A DNA stretch of 64,000 bases from Methylobacterium sp. 17Sr1-1 (GCF_003173775.1 NZ_CP029552.1:2117001-2181000); one strand, 5' to 3'; numbered from the stretch's first letter, positions 1 through 8,812 are shown. Notes: generated by a model from the letters alone, not told the origin. Numbers and translations are program-made.

Positions 1-699
1 CTGCCCGACGCCGCCGGGCGGCTGCACTTCGTGCTCGGGCCGAACTCCCTCGTCAGCGGGCGCCGGCACCCGATCATGGGACCCGACGCGGTGCGCGAGG
101 CGATCGCCGAGGGAAGGGCGCTGCCCGGGCCGGTGGCTTTGCTCGAAACCCTGATCGGCCGAGTCGCGGCGGCGATCGGCGCCCGCGGCACGCTCCTGTC
201 CGAGCGCCTCGACGGGATCGAGGACCACATCCTCGACGAGCGCATCCGCGACGAGACCCGCCAGCTCGGCCCGATCCGGCGCGACGCCGTGCGGCTGCAC
301 CGCCAGCTCAACGGCCTGCGGGCGGTCTTCCATCGCCTGGAGGAGGACGGCGAGGACCTGCCGGAGGAGACCCGGGAGGCGGCCGCCCGCATCGCCCAGC
401 GCTTGGATGCGCTGGACCGCGACATGGTGGTGCTGGCCGAGCGCAGCCGGCTGCTGCAGGAGGAGCTGTCGGGGCTGCTCGCCCGCCAGTCGAACCGCCA
501 GCTCCACACCCTGTCGATCCTGACCGCCCTGTTCCTGCCGCCGACGCTGGTCACCGGCCTGTTCGGCATGAACACCAAGGGCCTGCCGCTGGCCGAGTGG
601 GACGACGGCTCGACAGTGGCGATCGGAATCGCGGCCCTGTCCGCCGCCGCGGCCTTCCTGCTGATCCGTCGGCTCGGGCTCGGCGGGCAGAAGGGGTGA
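1..699 (+). CDS. CorA/ZntB-family divalent metal transporter, C-terminal part
   Basis: Membrane channel or transporter for divalent cations (Mg2+ in CorA, Zn2+ in ZntB). The frame is open from base 1, so the N-terminus lies outside the window and no internal start should be chosen. What is visible is the long charged helical region of the cytoplasmic funnel, then the first membrane helix ending in the family signature GMN (in LFGMNTKGLPL), then a second hydrophobic helix and a short basic tail. This is the usual two-helix C-terminal architecture. GMN followed by a T-x-G-x-P stretch looks more like ZntB than classical CorA, but the ion cannot be assigned from sequence. Confidence 0.9.
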   Translation: MPDAAGRLHFVLGPNSLVSGRRHPIMGPDAVREAIAEGRALPGPVALLETLIGRVAAAIGARGTLLSERLDGIEDHILDERIRDETRQLGPIRRDAVRLHRQLNGLRAVFHRLEEDGEDLPEETREAAARIAQRLDALDRDMVVLAERSRLLQEELSGLLARQSNRQLHTLSILTALFLPPTLVTGLFGMNTKGLPLAEWDDGSTVAIGIAALSAAAAFLLIRRLGLGGQKG

Positions 700-781
700 C
701 GCCTCTCGCGTCGATCCAATCAGCTTGACCGTGCGAAGGGCGACTGAGGGTGGAGAGCGGACGATCGCGCGCGGCGCAGCG

Positions 782-1693
782 TCAGAGCGTCACCCCGCGA
801 TCCAGCACGGTCGTCGCTTGATCGAGGACGCGTGGCCAGAGGCCGTCCGCGAGGATGCAGAACCCCGCGAGGAACAGCAGCGCGCGGATTTCGGCCAGCT
901 TGACGAAATGCGGCAAGGCCCGCCGCTCCGCCCTGGACAGCGGGCGTACGCGTTCGTAGCCCGCTAAGAGCGCGGCGACGAGCGCCGCCGTCTTCGCCGG
1001 ATCACCGCGCAAGAAATGCCAAGCCGCAGTTCCGAGGTCGAGCACGTAGGGACCGTAGCCGCAATCGTCGAAGTCGAAGAAGCCGATCGCGCCGTCCCGA
1101 GCGACGGCGTTGGCCAGCCGGGCGTCCCCGTGACAGTTTCCGGAAGGCAGGTCGTGCGTTGCAGGATCGCCCAGCATCTCCGCCCGGCATCGGTCCACGG
1201 CGTGCCGCACAGCCTCGCTGCCGGGGATGCGCACCAGCGATGCAGCGGGGTGTGCGCACAGCGTTGCCGGATCGAGCGGACGCGCACCGCCGGCCTCGAT
1301 CCCGGCGAGAGCCCCGTGCAACTGCGCCAGCGCCGAGCCGAACAGCGCCACGTCTTCCGGGACATCAGCGAGCGGTCGACCGTCGAGGGCGTGGAACAGG
1401 CTGCCAACACGGTCCACGCCCTCGAACAGCACGCGCGCGCAATCCGTACCATCGGTGGTCGGGATCGGACGCGCCACGTCGACGCCCGGCTTCGGCCGGA
1501 CCTCGTTCAGCAGGCACATCTCGAATGCGATCTCGGCTGCGGATCGGCCGGTGGGCCGGTAGAGGCGCAGGTAGTAGGCAGCGTCGTCCGCGGTAAGACG
1601 ATAGGTTCGGTTCGCGCCAGGGACCACCAACGCGCAGCCGGCGAACATGCGTCCGTAGCATCGGGAGAGGGCGCGGAGGTCGATGTCGCTCAT
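782..1693 (-). CDS. APH/choline-kinase-fold phosphotransferase
   Basis: Predicted 303-residue ATP-dependent small-molecule kinase of the aminoglycoside phosphotransferase/homoserine kinase II fold. The catalytic loop is seen as CHGDARLANAV (Brenner motif, HGD with a downstream N). It is followed by FFDFDDCGYGP, which supplies the metal-binding DFDD. The N-terminal lobe has YYLRLYRP, in which the lysine expected in the nucleotide pocket is not obvious. Substrate is unknown: this superfamily includes homoserine, choline, fructosamine and antibiotic kinases. It reads toward the end of the CorA-like gene and is separated by about 100 bases from the EamA gene on the same strand. Confidence 0.8.
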   Translation of the reverse strand: MSDIDLRALSRCYGRMFAGCALVVPGANRTYRLTADDAAYYLRLYRPTGRSAAEIAFEMCLLNEVRPKPGVDVARPIPTTDGTDCARVLFEGVDRVGSLFHALDGRPLADVPEDVALFGSALAQLHGALAGIEAGGARPLDPATLCAHPAASLVRIPGSEAVRHAVDRCRAEMLGDPATHDLPSGNCHGDARLANAVARDGAIGFFDFDDCGYGPYVLDLGTAAWHFLRGDPAKTAALVAALLAGYERVRPLSRAERRALPHFVKLAEIRALLFLAGFCILADGLWPRVLDQATTVLDRGVTL

Positions 1694-1796
1694 CGGCTCG
1701 GCCTACCACGCGCGTCCTGAGCCGGGCAGCAGGGCCCGCGTCTGCCACGGGTCGAAAGCAGCCCCCTGACATGGTCAAGCTGACTGGGCTTCGACA

Positions 1797-2702
1797 CTAC
1801 GCCCGCTTGCGCCGTCCCGACATCTCCGCCACCGCGATCCCGCCCAGCACCAGGGCGAGGGCCGCCGCCTCGACGAGGCCGAACGGCTCGCCCACCAGTC
1901 CCACCGCCAGGATCGCCCCGAAGGCCGGCACGAGGTTGTTGAACAGCCCGGCGCGGTTCGGCCCGATCGTCTCGACCCCGCGCATATAGGCGAGCTGCGC
2001 CACGAGCGACGGCCCGAGCGCCGTGAAGGCGATCAGCGCCCAGCCGGCGCCGCCGGGCCACAGGACCCGGCCGGCCGCCCATTCGCCGACGAGGAGCGGC
2101 ACCGAGGTCGCCCAGGCGGCGACCGCCATGGCGGCGAAGAAGGCGAGGCCCGGCACCGCCGGCCGCAAGGGGAGGGCGATGGTGTAGCCGGCGTAGAACA
2201 GGCAGGCCAGCAGCACCAGGAGGTCGCCGCGGTTGACATCCAGCGCCCGCAGCCGCGCGAGGTCGCCGTGGCTGGCCACCAGCACCACTCCGGCCAGCGT
2301 GATGGCGGCGCCGAGGATCTGCCCGCCCCGCACCGCGACGCCGCGGACGAGAAAGTTCAGGACGAGCACCAGGACCGGGATCGTGCCCTCGATCAGCGAC
2401 AGGTTGACGGCGCTCGTCAGCGCCCCCGCCTCGTAGGTCAGCGCATTGAAGCCGGTATAGCCGACGCCGCCCATCAGCAGGATCAGCGGCCAGTGCGCCC
2501 AGAGAGTGCGCCGGTGGGCCCAGGTCTCGCGCCCGGCCATCGCGGCGATGGCCGTCAGCGCGATCGACCAGCGGAGCGCCACGAGCGCCTGCGGCGAGAC
2601 GAGGCCGACCGCGACCTTGCTCGCCACCGCGTTGCCGGCCCAGAGAAACGTCGCGAAGGCGAGCAGCGCGTAGGCAGCGGCCGCCGAGCGGCCGGGCCTC
2701 AC
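1797..2702 (-). CDS. EamA/DMT-superfamily transporter
   Basis: A 301-residue inner-membrane protein with about ten hydrophobic helices arranged as two EamA repeats. The first begins FLWAGNAVASKVA and the second is in the C-terminal half (YAGYTIALPL onward). Drug/metabolite transporters of this type export amino acids or other metabolites; the substrate is not predictable here. The frame is open far upstream, but the GTG start at 2702 is favoured because it overlaps the stop of the upstream hydrolase by 4 bases (GTGA) and puts the first helix close to the N-terminus. Translational coupling with the hydrolase is likely. Confidence 0.85.
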   Translation of the reverse strand: MRPGRSAAAAYALLAFATFLWAGNAVASKVAVGLVSPQALVALRWSIALTAIAAMAGRETWAHRRTLWAHWPLILLMGGVGYTGFNALTYEAGALTSAVNLSLIEGTIPVLVLVLNFLVRGVAVRGGQILGAAITLAGVVLVASHGDLARLRALDVNRGDLLVLLACLFYAGYTIALPLRPAVPGLAFFAAMAVAAWATSVPLLVGEWAAGRVLWPGGAGWALIAFTALGPSLVAQLAYMRGVETIGPNRAGLFNNLVPAFGAILAVGLVGEPFGLVEAAALALVLGGIAVAEMSGRRKRA

Positions 2703-3649
2703 GCCAGCGCCATCAGGAAACGCTCGATCAGCTCCAGGGCCCGCTGGGTCATGGCGATGGGATAGCGGATGAAGACGTGGCAGCCGCCGGTATAGACCGA
2801 GGTGTAGCCGCCGTTGTTGGCCGCGGCCCAGCGCATCGACATGAACAGGGTATCGTCGAGGAGCGGATCGCGGGTGCCGACCGAGAACAGCGCCGGGGGC
2901 AGGCCGGCGAGGTCGGCGTAGAGCGGCGACACGTCGGGCGAGCGCCGGGCGACGCCCTCCGGCACAAAGCCGTCGGCGAAGCGGCGGATGTCGGTCGAGT
3001 TGAGGACGAGGCGCTCGTCGCCCCAGTTGCGGGCGCTCGCGGTGACGCCGAGGTCGTAGAGGCCGGAAAAGAGGTTGGCGCCGCGAAACGCCTTGGGCAG
3101 CCGGTGGCGGTCGCGCAGGCGCAGGAGCGTCATGACGCTCAAGTGGGCGCCGACCGATTCGCCGCCGATGGTCAGCGCCTCGACGCCGAACAGCTTGCGG
3201 CCCTCGTGGTAGAGCCAGAGCGCGGCGGCCTCGCAATCGTCGATCGGGGCCGGGTAGGGGTGCTCGGGCGCCAGCCGGTACTCGACCGAGACGCAGACGA
3301 AGCCGCAGCGCTCGGCGATGCGCTCGAGCCAGGGATCCTGCTCGTCGGCCCCGCCCCAGATCCAGCCGCCGGAATGGATGTGCAGGTAGGCGCCCCGGGC
3401 CTTCCGCTGCGGCCGGATCACCCGGAGCGCCAGCGGCCCGCCGGGACCGGGAATCGTGATCGTCTCGGCCCGCTCGCTGCGGGGCATCGCCGGATAGGCG
3501 ACGCTGCCGCGCCGGCGGCGCTCGCGCACCTCGGCCACCGGCATCGACCAGGGGTCCGGCGCCTGGGCCTGGGCGGCGATGATCTCCCGGTTCAGCCGCT
3601 CGGCGTCGGGATCGGTTTTCGCCGGGTCGAAGAGCGCGTGGTCGATCAT
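2699..3649 (-). CDS. Alpha/beta hydrolase, HSL (GDXG) lipase/esterase family
   Basis: A 316-residue cytoplasmic carboxylic-ester hydrolase of the hormone-sensitive-lipase-like family. Visible elements are the oxyanion-hole region HIHSGGWIWGG (in place of HGGG), the nucleophile elbow GGESVGAH, an acid in GTRDPLLDD, and a histidine in GGCHVF near the C-terminus. The ATG at 3649 (MIDHALFDP) is preferred to an in-frame start 26 codons upstream because the extra stretch is low-complexity and proline/arginine rich. The physiological ester is unknown. It overlaps the EamA gene by 4 bases, suggesting a hydrolase-exporter unit. Confidence 0.85.
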   Translation of the reverse strand: MIDHALFDPAKTDPDAERLNREIIAAQAQAPDPWSMPVAEVRERRRRGSVAYPAMPRSERAETITIPGPGGPLALRVIRPQRKARGAYLHIHSGGWIWGGADEQDPWLERIAERCGFVCVSVEYRLAPEHPYPAPIDDCEAAALWLYHEGRKLFGVEALTIGGESVGAHLSVMTLLRLRDRHRLPKAFRGANLFSGLYDLGVTASARNWGDERLVLNSTDIRRFADGFVPEGVARRSPDVSPLYADLAGLPPALFSVGTRDPLLDDTLFMSMRWAAANNGGYTSVYTGGCHVFIRYPIAMTQRALELIERFLMALA

Positions 3650-3933
3650 GCTCGGGGTATCAATCTCGCGGCGCTGCGCCGCCGGCCTCGCGGGCGGCGG
3701 AGCGTCTCGGGGTTGCGGGTGGGCCACCGTCCTGCCCGGTGTGGCACACCGGGCATCTTGGGATAATCCGCGAAGGTTGCCATCTCAGGTCCGGATTGCC
3801 AAACGGTGCAATGCGCCGGGCGGCGCAGGGTTTCGTCCGGGATGTGACAATCCCGCAACGCTCGCCCGCAACGCGCGGGTTGCGTTGCGTCACGGTTCAC
3901 CGTCCATCCGCAACGGCAGGGTCGCGAGGAAGC

Positions 3934-4305
3934 ATGAGCGAGCAGAGATTCCACCGTCCCTTCGGCGGGCAGGGTGCGGGCCCCCAGGGCGGCCCTCAAT
4001 TCGGGCAGGAGCCCTACGAGTCGGGCTACCGGCAGGACCGGCGCTCGGCCCTGCACCGCTTCCTCGGCGGCTCGCCGGGGGCGGTGCTGGTGCGGCTGGT
4101 GTTCCTGTCGCTCCTCGTCGGCGCCGGCATGGCGATGATGGGGGTCACGCCCGGGCTGCTGTTCGCCCAGGCCTACGACACGATCCACTCGCTGATCGCG
4201 CTCGGCTTCGAGACCTTCCACGATGCCGGCCGCTGGTTCGTCGCCGGCGCGGTGGTGGTGGTGCCGCTCTGGCTCCTGTCCCGCGTCTTCGCCCGCGGCC
4301 GCTGA
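3934..4305 (+). CDS. Small two-helix membrane protein, DUF6460-like
   Basis: A 123-residue protein. The first 45 residues are polar and rich in Gly, Gln and Pro. A conserved-looking block (RFLGGSPGAVLVRLVFLSLLVGAGMAMMG) leads into a first hydrophobic helix, and a second helix (FVAGAVVVVPLWLLSRVF) ends in a basic tail. The GGSP-x5-RLV-x-LS pattern resembles alphaproteobacterial DUF6460 proteins, recalled from memory and not searched. The start at 3934 has a good ribosome site (GAGGA, 5 nt away); the longer open frame upstream has none. It is 6 bases upstream of the MATE gene, so probably co-transcribed. Function unknown. Confidence 0.75.
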   Translation: MSEQRFHRPFGGQGAGPQGGPQFGQEPYESGYRQDRRSALHRFLGGSPGAVLVRLVFLSLLVGAGMAMMGVTPGLLFAQAYDTIHSLIALGFETFHDAGRWFVAGAVVVVPLWLLSRVFARGR

Positions 4306-4311
4306 CCGGCG

Positions 4312-5685
4312 ATGCATCGCGCCGTCCCGAGCCGGCCCGGCGCGAGCCCGGAGGTCACGCACAGGCGGATCCTCGCGCTCGCCCTGCCGATGACGCTCGC
4401 CAACGTCACGACGCCGCTCTTGGGCCTCGTCGGGACGGCGGCGGTGGGGCGGCTCGGCGACGCGTCCCTGCTCGGGGCGCTGGCGCTCGGCGCGGTGGTG
4501 TTCGACTACCTGTTCTGGACCTTCGGGGCGCTGCGCATGGCGACCGCCGGCCTCACCGCGCAGGCGACCGGGGCGGGCGATCGCGCGGAGATCGACCGTA
4601 CCCTCGCCCGGGCGCTCGCGGCGGCCGTCACGGTCGGCCTCGTCATGGTGGCCTTGCAGGGGCCGCTCGGGGCTCTGGCGCTCAGGCTGTTCGGCGCCAG
4701 CCCGGCGGTGACCATGGCGCTCGCCGGCTATTTCGCCATCCGGATCTGGTGCGCGCCGTTCACGCTCGCCAACTACGCCATCCTCGGCTCGACCCTCGGG
4801 CGCGGGCGCACCGATCTCGGCCTCGGCCTGCAGGTGGCGATCAACGTCGTCAACGTCGTGCTCACCCTGCTCTTCGTCCTCGGCCTCGACTACGGCGTCG
4901 CCGGGGCGGCCCTCGCCACGCTGCTGGCGGAGGTCGCCGGCACGGTCCTCGGCCTCGTCGTGCTCCACCGTCTCGGCTCCAGGCCCTGGCGCGTGCCCCT
5001 CCCCGAGATCGCCGAGCGCGCGGGCCTGACCCGGATGCTCGCGGTCAACGGCGACGTGATGGTGCGGACCCTCGCGCTCATCACCGCGCTCGCCCTGTTC
5101 ACCGGCCTCGGGGCGCGGGCCGGCGACGCGACGCTCGCCGCCAACGCGGTGCTGCAGAACCTCTTCCTGATCGGCAGCTTCTTCCTCGACGGCTTCGCCA
5201 CCGCCGCGGAGGTCCTGTGCGGCCAGGCGCTCGGCGCCCGCGACGAGGGCGCCTTCCGGGGTGCGGTGCGCCTCTCCCTCGGCTGGTGCCTCGGCTTCGC
5301 GCTGGCGGTGTCCAGCCTGTTCCTCGCGGTCGGCGGCCCGTTCATCGACGCGATCACCACCGCGCCGGAGGTGCGGGCGCTCGCGCGCGACTTCCTCGTC
5401 TACGCCGCCCTGACGCCGCTCGCGGCGGCGGCCGCCTTCGCGTTCGACGGCGTCTATATCGGGGCGACCTGGACCCGGGCGATGCGCAATCTGATGCTCG
5501 CGGCGCTCGCGGTCGACGCCGCGATGCTGGCGGTGACGCGAGATCTCGGCAATACCGGCCTGTGGCTCGCCATGCTCACCTTCCTGGCGGTCCGCGGCCT
5601 CGGCCAGGCCGCGTTCTACCCGCGGCTCGCGGCCGGCGCCTTCCCGCGGCCGCGGGCCGGAACCCTGACGGAGGCCGCGCGATGA
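4312..5685 (+). CDS. MATE-family efflux transporter (DinF-like)
   Basis: A 457-residue inner-membrane antiporter of the multidrug and toxin extrusion family, which exports cationic compounds using Na+ or H+. Two homologous halves of six helices each are apparent. The first starts LALALPMTLANVTTPLLGLVGTAAVGRLG, typical of the DinF branch, and the second starts near residue 240 (MLAVNGDVMVRTLALI). Length is normal for the family. It follows the small membrane protein by 6 bases and overlaps the GFA gene by 4 bases (ATGA at 5682-5685), so all three probably form one transcript. Substrate unknown. Confidence 0.9.
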   Translation: MHRAVPSRPGASPEVTHRRILALALPMTLANVTTPLLGLVGTAAVGRLGDASLLGALALGAVVFDYLFWTFGALRMATAGLTAQATGAGDRAEIDRTLARALAAAVTVGLVMVALQGPLGALALRLFGASPAVTMALAGYFAIRIWCAPFTLANYAILGSTLGRGRTDLGLGLQVAINVVNVVLTLLFVLGLDYGVAGAALATLLAEVAGTVLGLVVLHRLGSRPWRVPLPEIAERAGLTRMLAVNGDVMVRTLALITALALFTGLGARAGDATLAANAVLQNLFLIGSFFLDGFATAAEVLCGQALGARDEGAFRGAVRLSLGWCLGFALAVSSLFLAVGGPFIDAITTAPEVRALARDFLVYAALTPLAAAAAFAFDGVYIGATWTRAMRNLMLAALAVDAAMLAVTRDLGNTGLWLAMLTFLAVRGLGQAAFYPRLAAGAFPRPRAGTLTEAAR

Positions 5686-6074
5686 TCGCGGGTGGATGCC
5701 GGTGCGGCGCGGTGCGCTACGAGGCGGGGGGCGAGGCCTGGAACGTCACGGTCTGCCACTGTGCGGATTGCCGCGGCGCCACCGGCGCGCCGATGGTCGG
5801 CTGGCTCACCGTGCGGCGGGATTCCTGCCGCCTCAGTACGGAGCCGGCCTGGTTCCGCTCGAGCCCGCGGGCGGAGCGCGGCTTCTGCCCGGCCTGCGGC
5901 ACGCCGCTCGCCTACCGCGCCGACGACCTGCCCGGGGAGATCGACCTGACGCTCGCGAGCCTCGACGATCCGGAGCACTACCCGCCGCGCGACCACGTCT
6001 GGGTCTCGCGCCGCCTGTCCTGGGTCGTGCTGCCGCCCGGGCTGCCGGCCTACCCGCAGGCGCGCGGGTCCTGA
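5682..6074 (+). CDS. GFA-family (glutathione-dependent formaldehyde-activating enzyme-like) zinc protein
   Basis: A 130-residue protein of the Gfa/CENP-V fold, which binds zinc through cysteine motifs. Visible ligands are CRC (GGCRCGAVRY) near the N-terminus, CHCADC around residue 30, and CPACG near residue 72, exactly the family pattern. Gfa of Paracoccus was proposed to speed addition of formaldehyde to glutathione, but most homologues have no proven role, so the formaldehyde link in a methylotroph-like genome is only suggestive. The start overlaps the stop of the MATE gene (ATGA). Confidence 0.9.
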   Translation: MIAGGCRCGAVRYEAGGEAWNVTVCHCADCRGATGAPMVGWLTVRRDSCRLSTEPAWFRSSPRAERGFCPACGTPLAYRADDLPGEIDLTLASLDDPEHYPPRDHVWVSRRLSWVVLPPGLPAYPQARGS

Positions 6075-6111
6075 CGCCTCAACCCGAACCCGCCGCACGA
6101 GACGATCCCGC

Positions 6112-6960
6112 ATGACGATGGCGGACCCGACAGCTCCCTGTGAGACCGATGCGCCGTACTCTGCGCCGCACTCTGCGCCGTACTTGGCCCCCCGCGCGGT
6201 CGACGACCCGGCGGCCTGCACCTTCAACCACACCATCGACCTGCCCGGCCACGGCACCGTGGCGGGGGCCTGGGACCTGCGGCCGGCGCTCGACGAGTAT
6301 CTCGGCCACGTCGCGGTGGCGGGAAAGCGCGTGCTCGATTTCGGTGCCACCAGCGGCTTCCTCGGCTTCGCCATGGAGGCGCGGGGCGCCGAGGTGGTGT
6401 CCTACGACTTCGCCGGCGAGGCCTGCTGGGAGATGGTGCCGTATCCGGATTTCGAGCGCGCGGTGATCGCGCCCGAGATCCGCAACCACCTGCGCCGGTT
6501 CGAGAACGCCTACTGGTACAGCCACGCCGCCCTCGGCTCGCGGTCGCGCCGCGCCGGCGGCTCGCTCTACGACGTGCCGGCGGCGATCGGCCCCGTCGAC
6601 GTCGCGGTGCTCGGCAACGCGCTGGCGCGCCTGCGCGACCCGTTCCGGGCCCTGCACGGCACCCTGCGGCTCACCCGCGAGACCGTGGTGGTGACCGAGA
6701 TGCTGCCGAAATCGCTGCAATTCCTGCGCTGGCTGCCGCGCAGCCTCGGCCTGCCACTGTTCCTTTTGCCTCGCACCGACCAGCGGATCCGCTTCGACGC
6801 CTGGTGGACCATCGCCCCGACCACGATGCAGGAATTCCTGGCGATCCTGGGCTTCGGCGAATCGACGGTGACCTATCACCGCCAGTCGCTGCTCGGGCAG
6901 AAGCGGCTCTGCTACACGGTGGTGGCGCGGCGCACCGAGCCGACGAACCCGGAATTGTGA
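6112..6960 (+). CDS. Class I SAM-dependent methyltransferase, CmoB/DUF1698-like
   Basis: A 282-residue protein with a Rossmann methyltransferase core. Motif I is VLDFGATSGFLGFAM, the acidic end of strand 2 is VVSYDF, and a strand-4 region VDVAVLGNALARLRDP follows. The arrangement GATSGFLGF plus the C-terminal half resembles CmoB/DUF1698 tRNA-wobble carboxymethyltransferases and related proteins, but it is shorter than CmoB (about 320 residues), so the substrate is uncertain. The N-terminus contains a repeated APYS/APHS/APYL segment encoded by a 12-bp tandem repeat. The stop codon is immediately followed by nine T residues (6961-6969) without a preceding GC hairpin. Confidence 0.8.
   Translation: MTMADPTAPCETDAPYSAPHSAPYLAPRAVDDPAACTFNHTIDLPGHGTVAGAWDLRPALDEYLGHVAVAGKRVLDFGATSGFLGFAMEARGAEVVSYDFAGEACWEMVPYPDFERAVIAPEIRNHLRRFENAYWYSHAALGSRSRRAGGSLYDVPAAIGPVDVAVLGNALARLRDPFRALHGTLRLTRETVVVTEMLPKSLQFLRWLPRSLGLPLFLLPRTDQRIRFDAWWTIAPTTMQEFLAILGFGESTVTYHRQSLLGQKRLCYTVVARRTEPTNPEL
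6151..6186 (+). repeat. Three tandem 12-bp units inside the methyltransferase gene
   Basis: Three consecutive copies of a 12-base unit (GCGCCGTACTCT and near-identical variants) at 6151-6162, 6163-6174 and 6175-6186. They encode APYS, APHS and APYL in the disordered N-terminus. The unit length keeps the frame, so copy-number change would alter only the tail length. Confidence 0.75.
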
Positions 6961-6989
6961 TTTTTTTTTGAACCTGGCACGGCCTTGAA

Positions 6990-7220
6990 CCCTCCCCCCT
7001 CCGCGGGGGAGGGTGCCCCGCGGAGCGGGGCGGGAGAGGGGGCGACGCTTCCAGAGAGGTCGCGCGCTCCATGAAGGGCGCCATTTGGATCAGCGTCGCG
7101 CTGCCCCTCTCCCGATCCCTGCTGACGCAGGGGCCGCCTTCCCCCCGATCCAAGTCGGGCTTACCCGACTTCGGTACGTGGATGCGGATCTCGGGCTTGC
7201 CCGAGATCCGTGGGGGAGGG
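6990..7220. repeat. MITE-like intergenic repeat bounded by CCCTCCCCC inverted ends
   Basis: About 230 bases between two convergent genes. It begins with CCCTCCCCC and ends with its inverse GGGGGAGGG. Inside are several perfect or near-perfect short palindromes: CTCCGCGGGGGAG near the left end, AAGTCGGGCTTACCCGACTT around 7154-7173, and ATCTCGGGCTTGCCCGAGAT around 7188-7207. No credible coding frame exists. Structured elements of this kind are common in Methylobacterium-type genomes (from general knowledge). Only one copy is present in this window, so its repeat status is inferred from form. Confidence 0.55.
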
Positions 7221-7254
7221 CTCAGACGCGCGGTCTTCACAATCGTCCGGCACC

Positions 7255-8346
7255 TCACGCCGCGCGCGCCAGCTCCGCCGCGTCGCGCCCGACGACGTCC
7301 GTGACACGCGAGATCCCCTCCGCCTCCATCCGGCGCAACAGACCCGCCTTGATCTCCCCGACGAGGCCCGGGCCCGCATAGACCAGCGCCGAGTAGAGCT
7401 GGACCAAGCTGGCGCCGGCCCGGATCTTGGTCCAGGCGGCTTCCGCCGAATCGACACCGCCGACGCCGATCAGCGGCAGCGCGGTTCCGACCCGCAGATA
7501 GGCCTCCGCGAGGAGCCGGGTCGAGGGCGAGAAGAGCGGACGGCCGGACAGGCCGCCGGTCTCACCCTTCGCCGCCCCGGCGAGGCTCGCCGGCCGCGCC
7601 ACGGTGGTGTTGGAGACGACGAGCGCGTCGACGCCGCGGCGCCGCGCGGTGGCCGCCATCGCGTCGAGGCCGTCGAGGCCGAGATCGGGGGCGATCTTGA
7701 GCAGCACCGCGGTGCGACGTCCCGGGTCACGCCCGACTTCGTCGCGGGCCGCGACCACCCGGGCGAGCAGGTCGTCGAGGAACGCCTCCCCCTGCAGGTC
7801 GCGCAGGCCCGGCGTGTTGGGCGAGGAGACGTTGACGGTGATGAAGTCGACGAGCCCGGCGAGGCCCCTTGTGCAGGCGACGTAGTCGGCGAGACGGTCG
7901 GCCGAGTCCTTGTTCGCCCCGATATTGACCCCGACGATCCCCTGCCGGCCGCGACGGGCCGCCAGCCGCGCCCGCACGACCGCCAGCCCCTCGCTGTTGA
8001 GACCGAATCGGTTGATCACCGCCCCGTCCTCCGGCAGCCGGAAGACCCGCGGGCGCGGATTGCCCGGCTGCGGCAGGGGCACCACGCCGCCGACCTCGAC
8101 GAAGCCGAATCCGAGCCCGAGCAGCGCGTCCGGCGCCCGTGCGCCCTTGTCGAACCCTGCCGCGAGACCGACAGGGTTCGGGAAATCCCGCGATATAACG
8201 GTTACACCGAGACGGGGGTCATCGGCCGGCGGACGCCGCACGGGAAGCCAGGCGAGGGCCCCGACGGTCACGGCGTGAGCGGTTTCGGCATCGAGGGCAT
8301 GCAGCAGCGGGCGAACGAGCGGAAAGACGGCCGAGAGCAAGATCAA
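7255..8346 (-). CDS. pyrD: Dihydroorotate dehydrogenase (quinone), class 2
   Basis: A 363-residue FMN enzyme that oxidises dihydroorotate to orotate with the quinone pool, the fourth step of pyrimidine synthesis. The amphipathic N-terminal membrane-association helices of class 2 are present ([21 protein letters not shown]). Core motifs are [30 protein letters not shown], the catalytic-serine segment [15 protein letters not shown], and the phosphate-binding [12 protein letters not shown]. One deviation is [15 protein letters not shown] where the family normally has GTVTPRPQ-x-GNPRPR. It overlaps the DUF952 gene by 4 bases (ATGA), so the two are translationally coupled. Confidence 0.95.
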   Translation of the reverse strand: MILLSAVFPLVRPLLHALDAETAHAVTVGALAWLPVRRPPADDPRLGVTVISRDFPNPVGLAAGFDKGARAPDALLGLGFGFVEVGGVVPLPQPGNPRPRVFRLPEDGAVINRFGLNSEGLAVVRARLAARRGRQGIVGVNIGANKDSADRLADYVACTRGLAGLVDFITVNVSSPNTPGLRDLQGEAFLDDLLARVVAARDEVGRDPGRRTAVLLKIAPDLGLDGLDAMAATARRRGVDALVVSNTTVARPASLAGAAKGETGGLSGRPLFSPSTRLLAEAYLRVGTALPLIGVGGVDSAEAAWTKIRAGASLVQLYSALVYAGPGLVGEIKAGLLRRMEAEGISRVTDVVGRDAAELARAA

Positions 8347-8690
8347 CCCCTTGCGAAATCAGGAAAAACATGGGTTCCGCCGGGCCCGGCCGGCAGCGGT
8401 GCGACGTGCCGCACCGCCGAGAGCGGCAGCGTGCCGTAGAGGTGTGGAAACAGGGCGCCGCCCCGGGATGGTTCGTAACGCAGGGCCTCTCCCAATGCCT
8501 CAGGGTCAATCGCGATCAGAAGAAGATTGTCCTGTCCCGAGAAGTGCTTGGCGGCCGTCTCGGCAACCTGCGCCGCAGTCGAGAAGTGGATGAAGCCGTC
8601 CGCCAGATCGATCGGGGCGCCGTCGAACCGGCCGGCCGCCTCGGCTTCACGCCACAGGGGTGCCGGGCAGATCTTGTAGATGAGGGTCAT
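8343..8690 (-). CDS. DUF952 family protein
   Basis: A 115-residue protein with the full DUF952 pattern: [14 protein letters not shown] at the start, [16 protein letters not shown] in the middle, [12 protein letters not shown], and [13 protein letters not shown] near the end. The fold is related to ADP-ribosyltransferase/glutathione-S-transferase-adjacent families, and no biochemical role is established. It is the first gene of a two-gene unit with pyrD (4-base overlap). The same neighbour pair occurs in other Alphaproteobacteria as far as I recall. Confidence 0.88.
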   Translation of the reverse strand: MTLIYKICPAPLWREAEAAGRFDGAPIDLADGFIHFSTAAQVAETAAKHFSGQDNLLLIAIDPEALGEALRYEPSRGGALFPHLYGTLPLSAVRHVAPLPAGPGGTHVFPDFARG

Positions 8691-8798
8691 GGGCGCCGTG
8701 AGCCTTTTCGACGGGGTGCGGGTGAGCGATAATCGTCCTTGGGCGACCCGGCAACGCCCGTTGCCTTTCGGTGAGGGTTCGGTAGTTTACATTTGTTA

Positions 8799-8812
8799 GT
8801 TCGCTGGTGAAC
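8799..8812. promoter_or_regulatory. Candidate operator dyad GTTC-N6-GAAC
   Basis: GTTC-GCTGGT-GAAC lies 27 bases upstream of the S24-type regulator start, in the 149-base gap shared with the divergent DUF952-pyrD unit. The arms are only 4 bases. The site could be an autoregulatory operator, but it could also be chance. It is not the alphaproteobacterial LexA box, which is GAAC-N7-GTTC in the opposite order. Confidence 0.2.

Noticed and set aside
6961..6969. T9 run immediately after the methyltransferase stop as an intrinsic terminator
   Set aside because: No GC-rich hairpin precedes the run, so it does not meet the definition of a factor-independent terminator.
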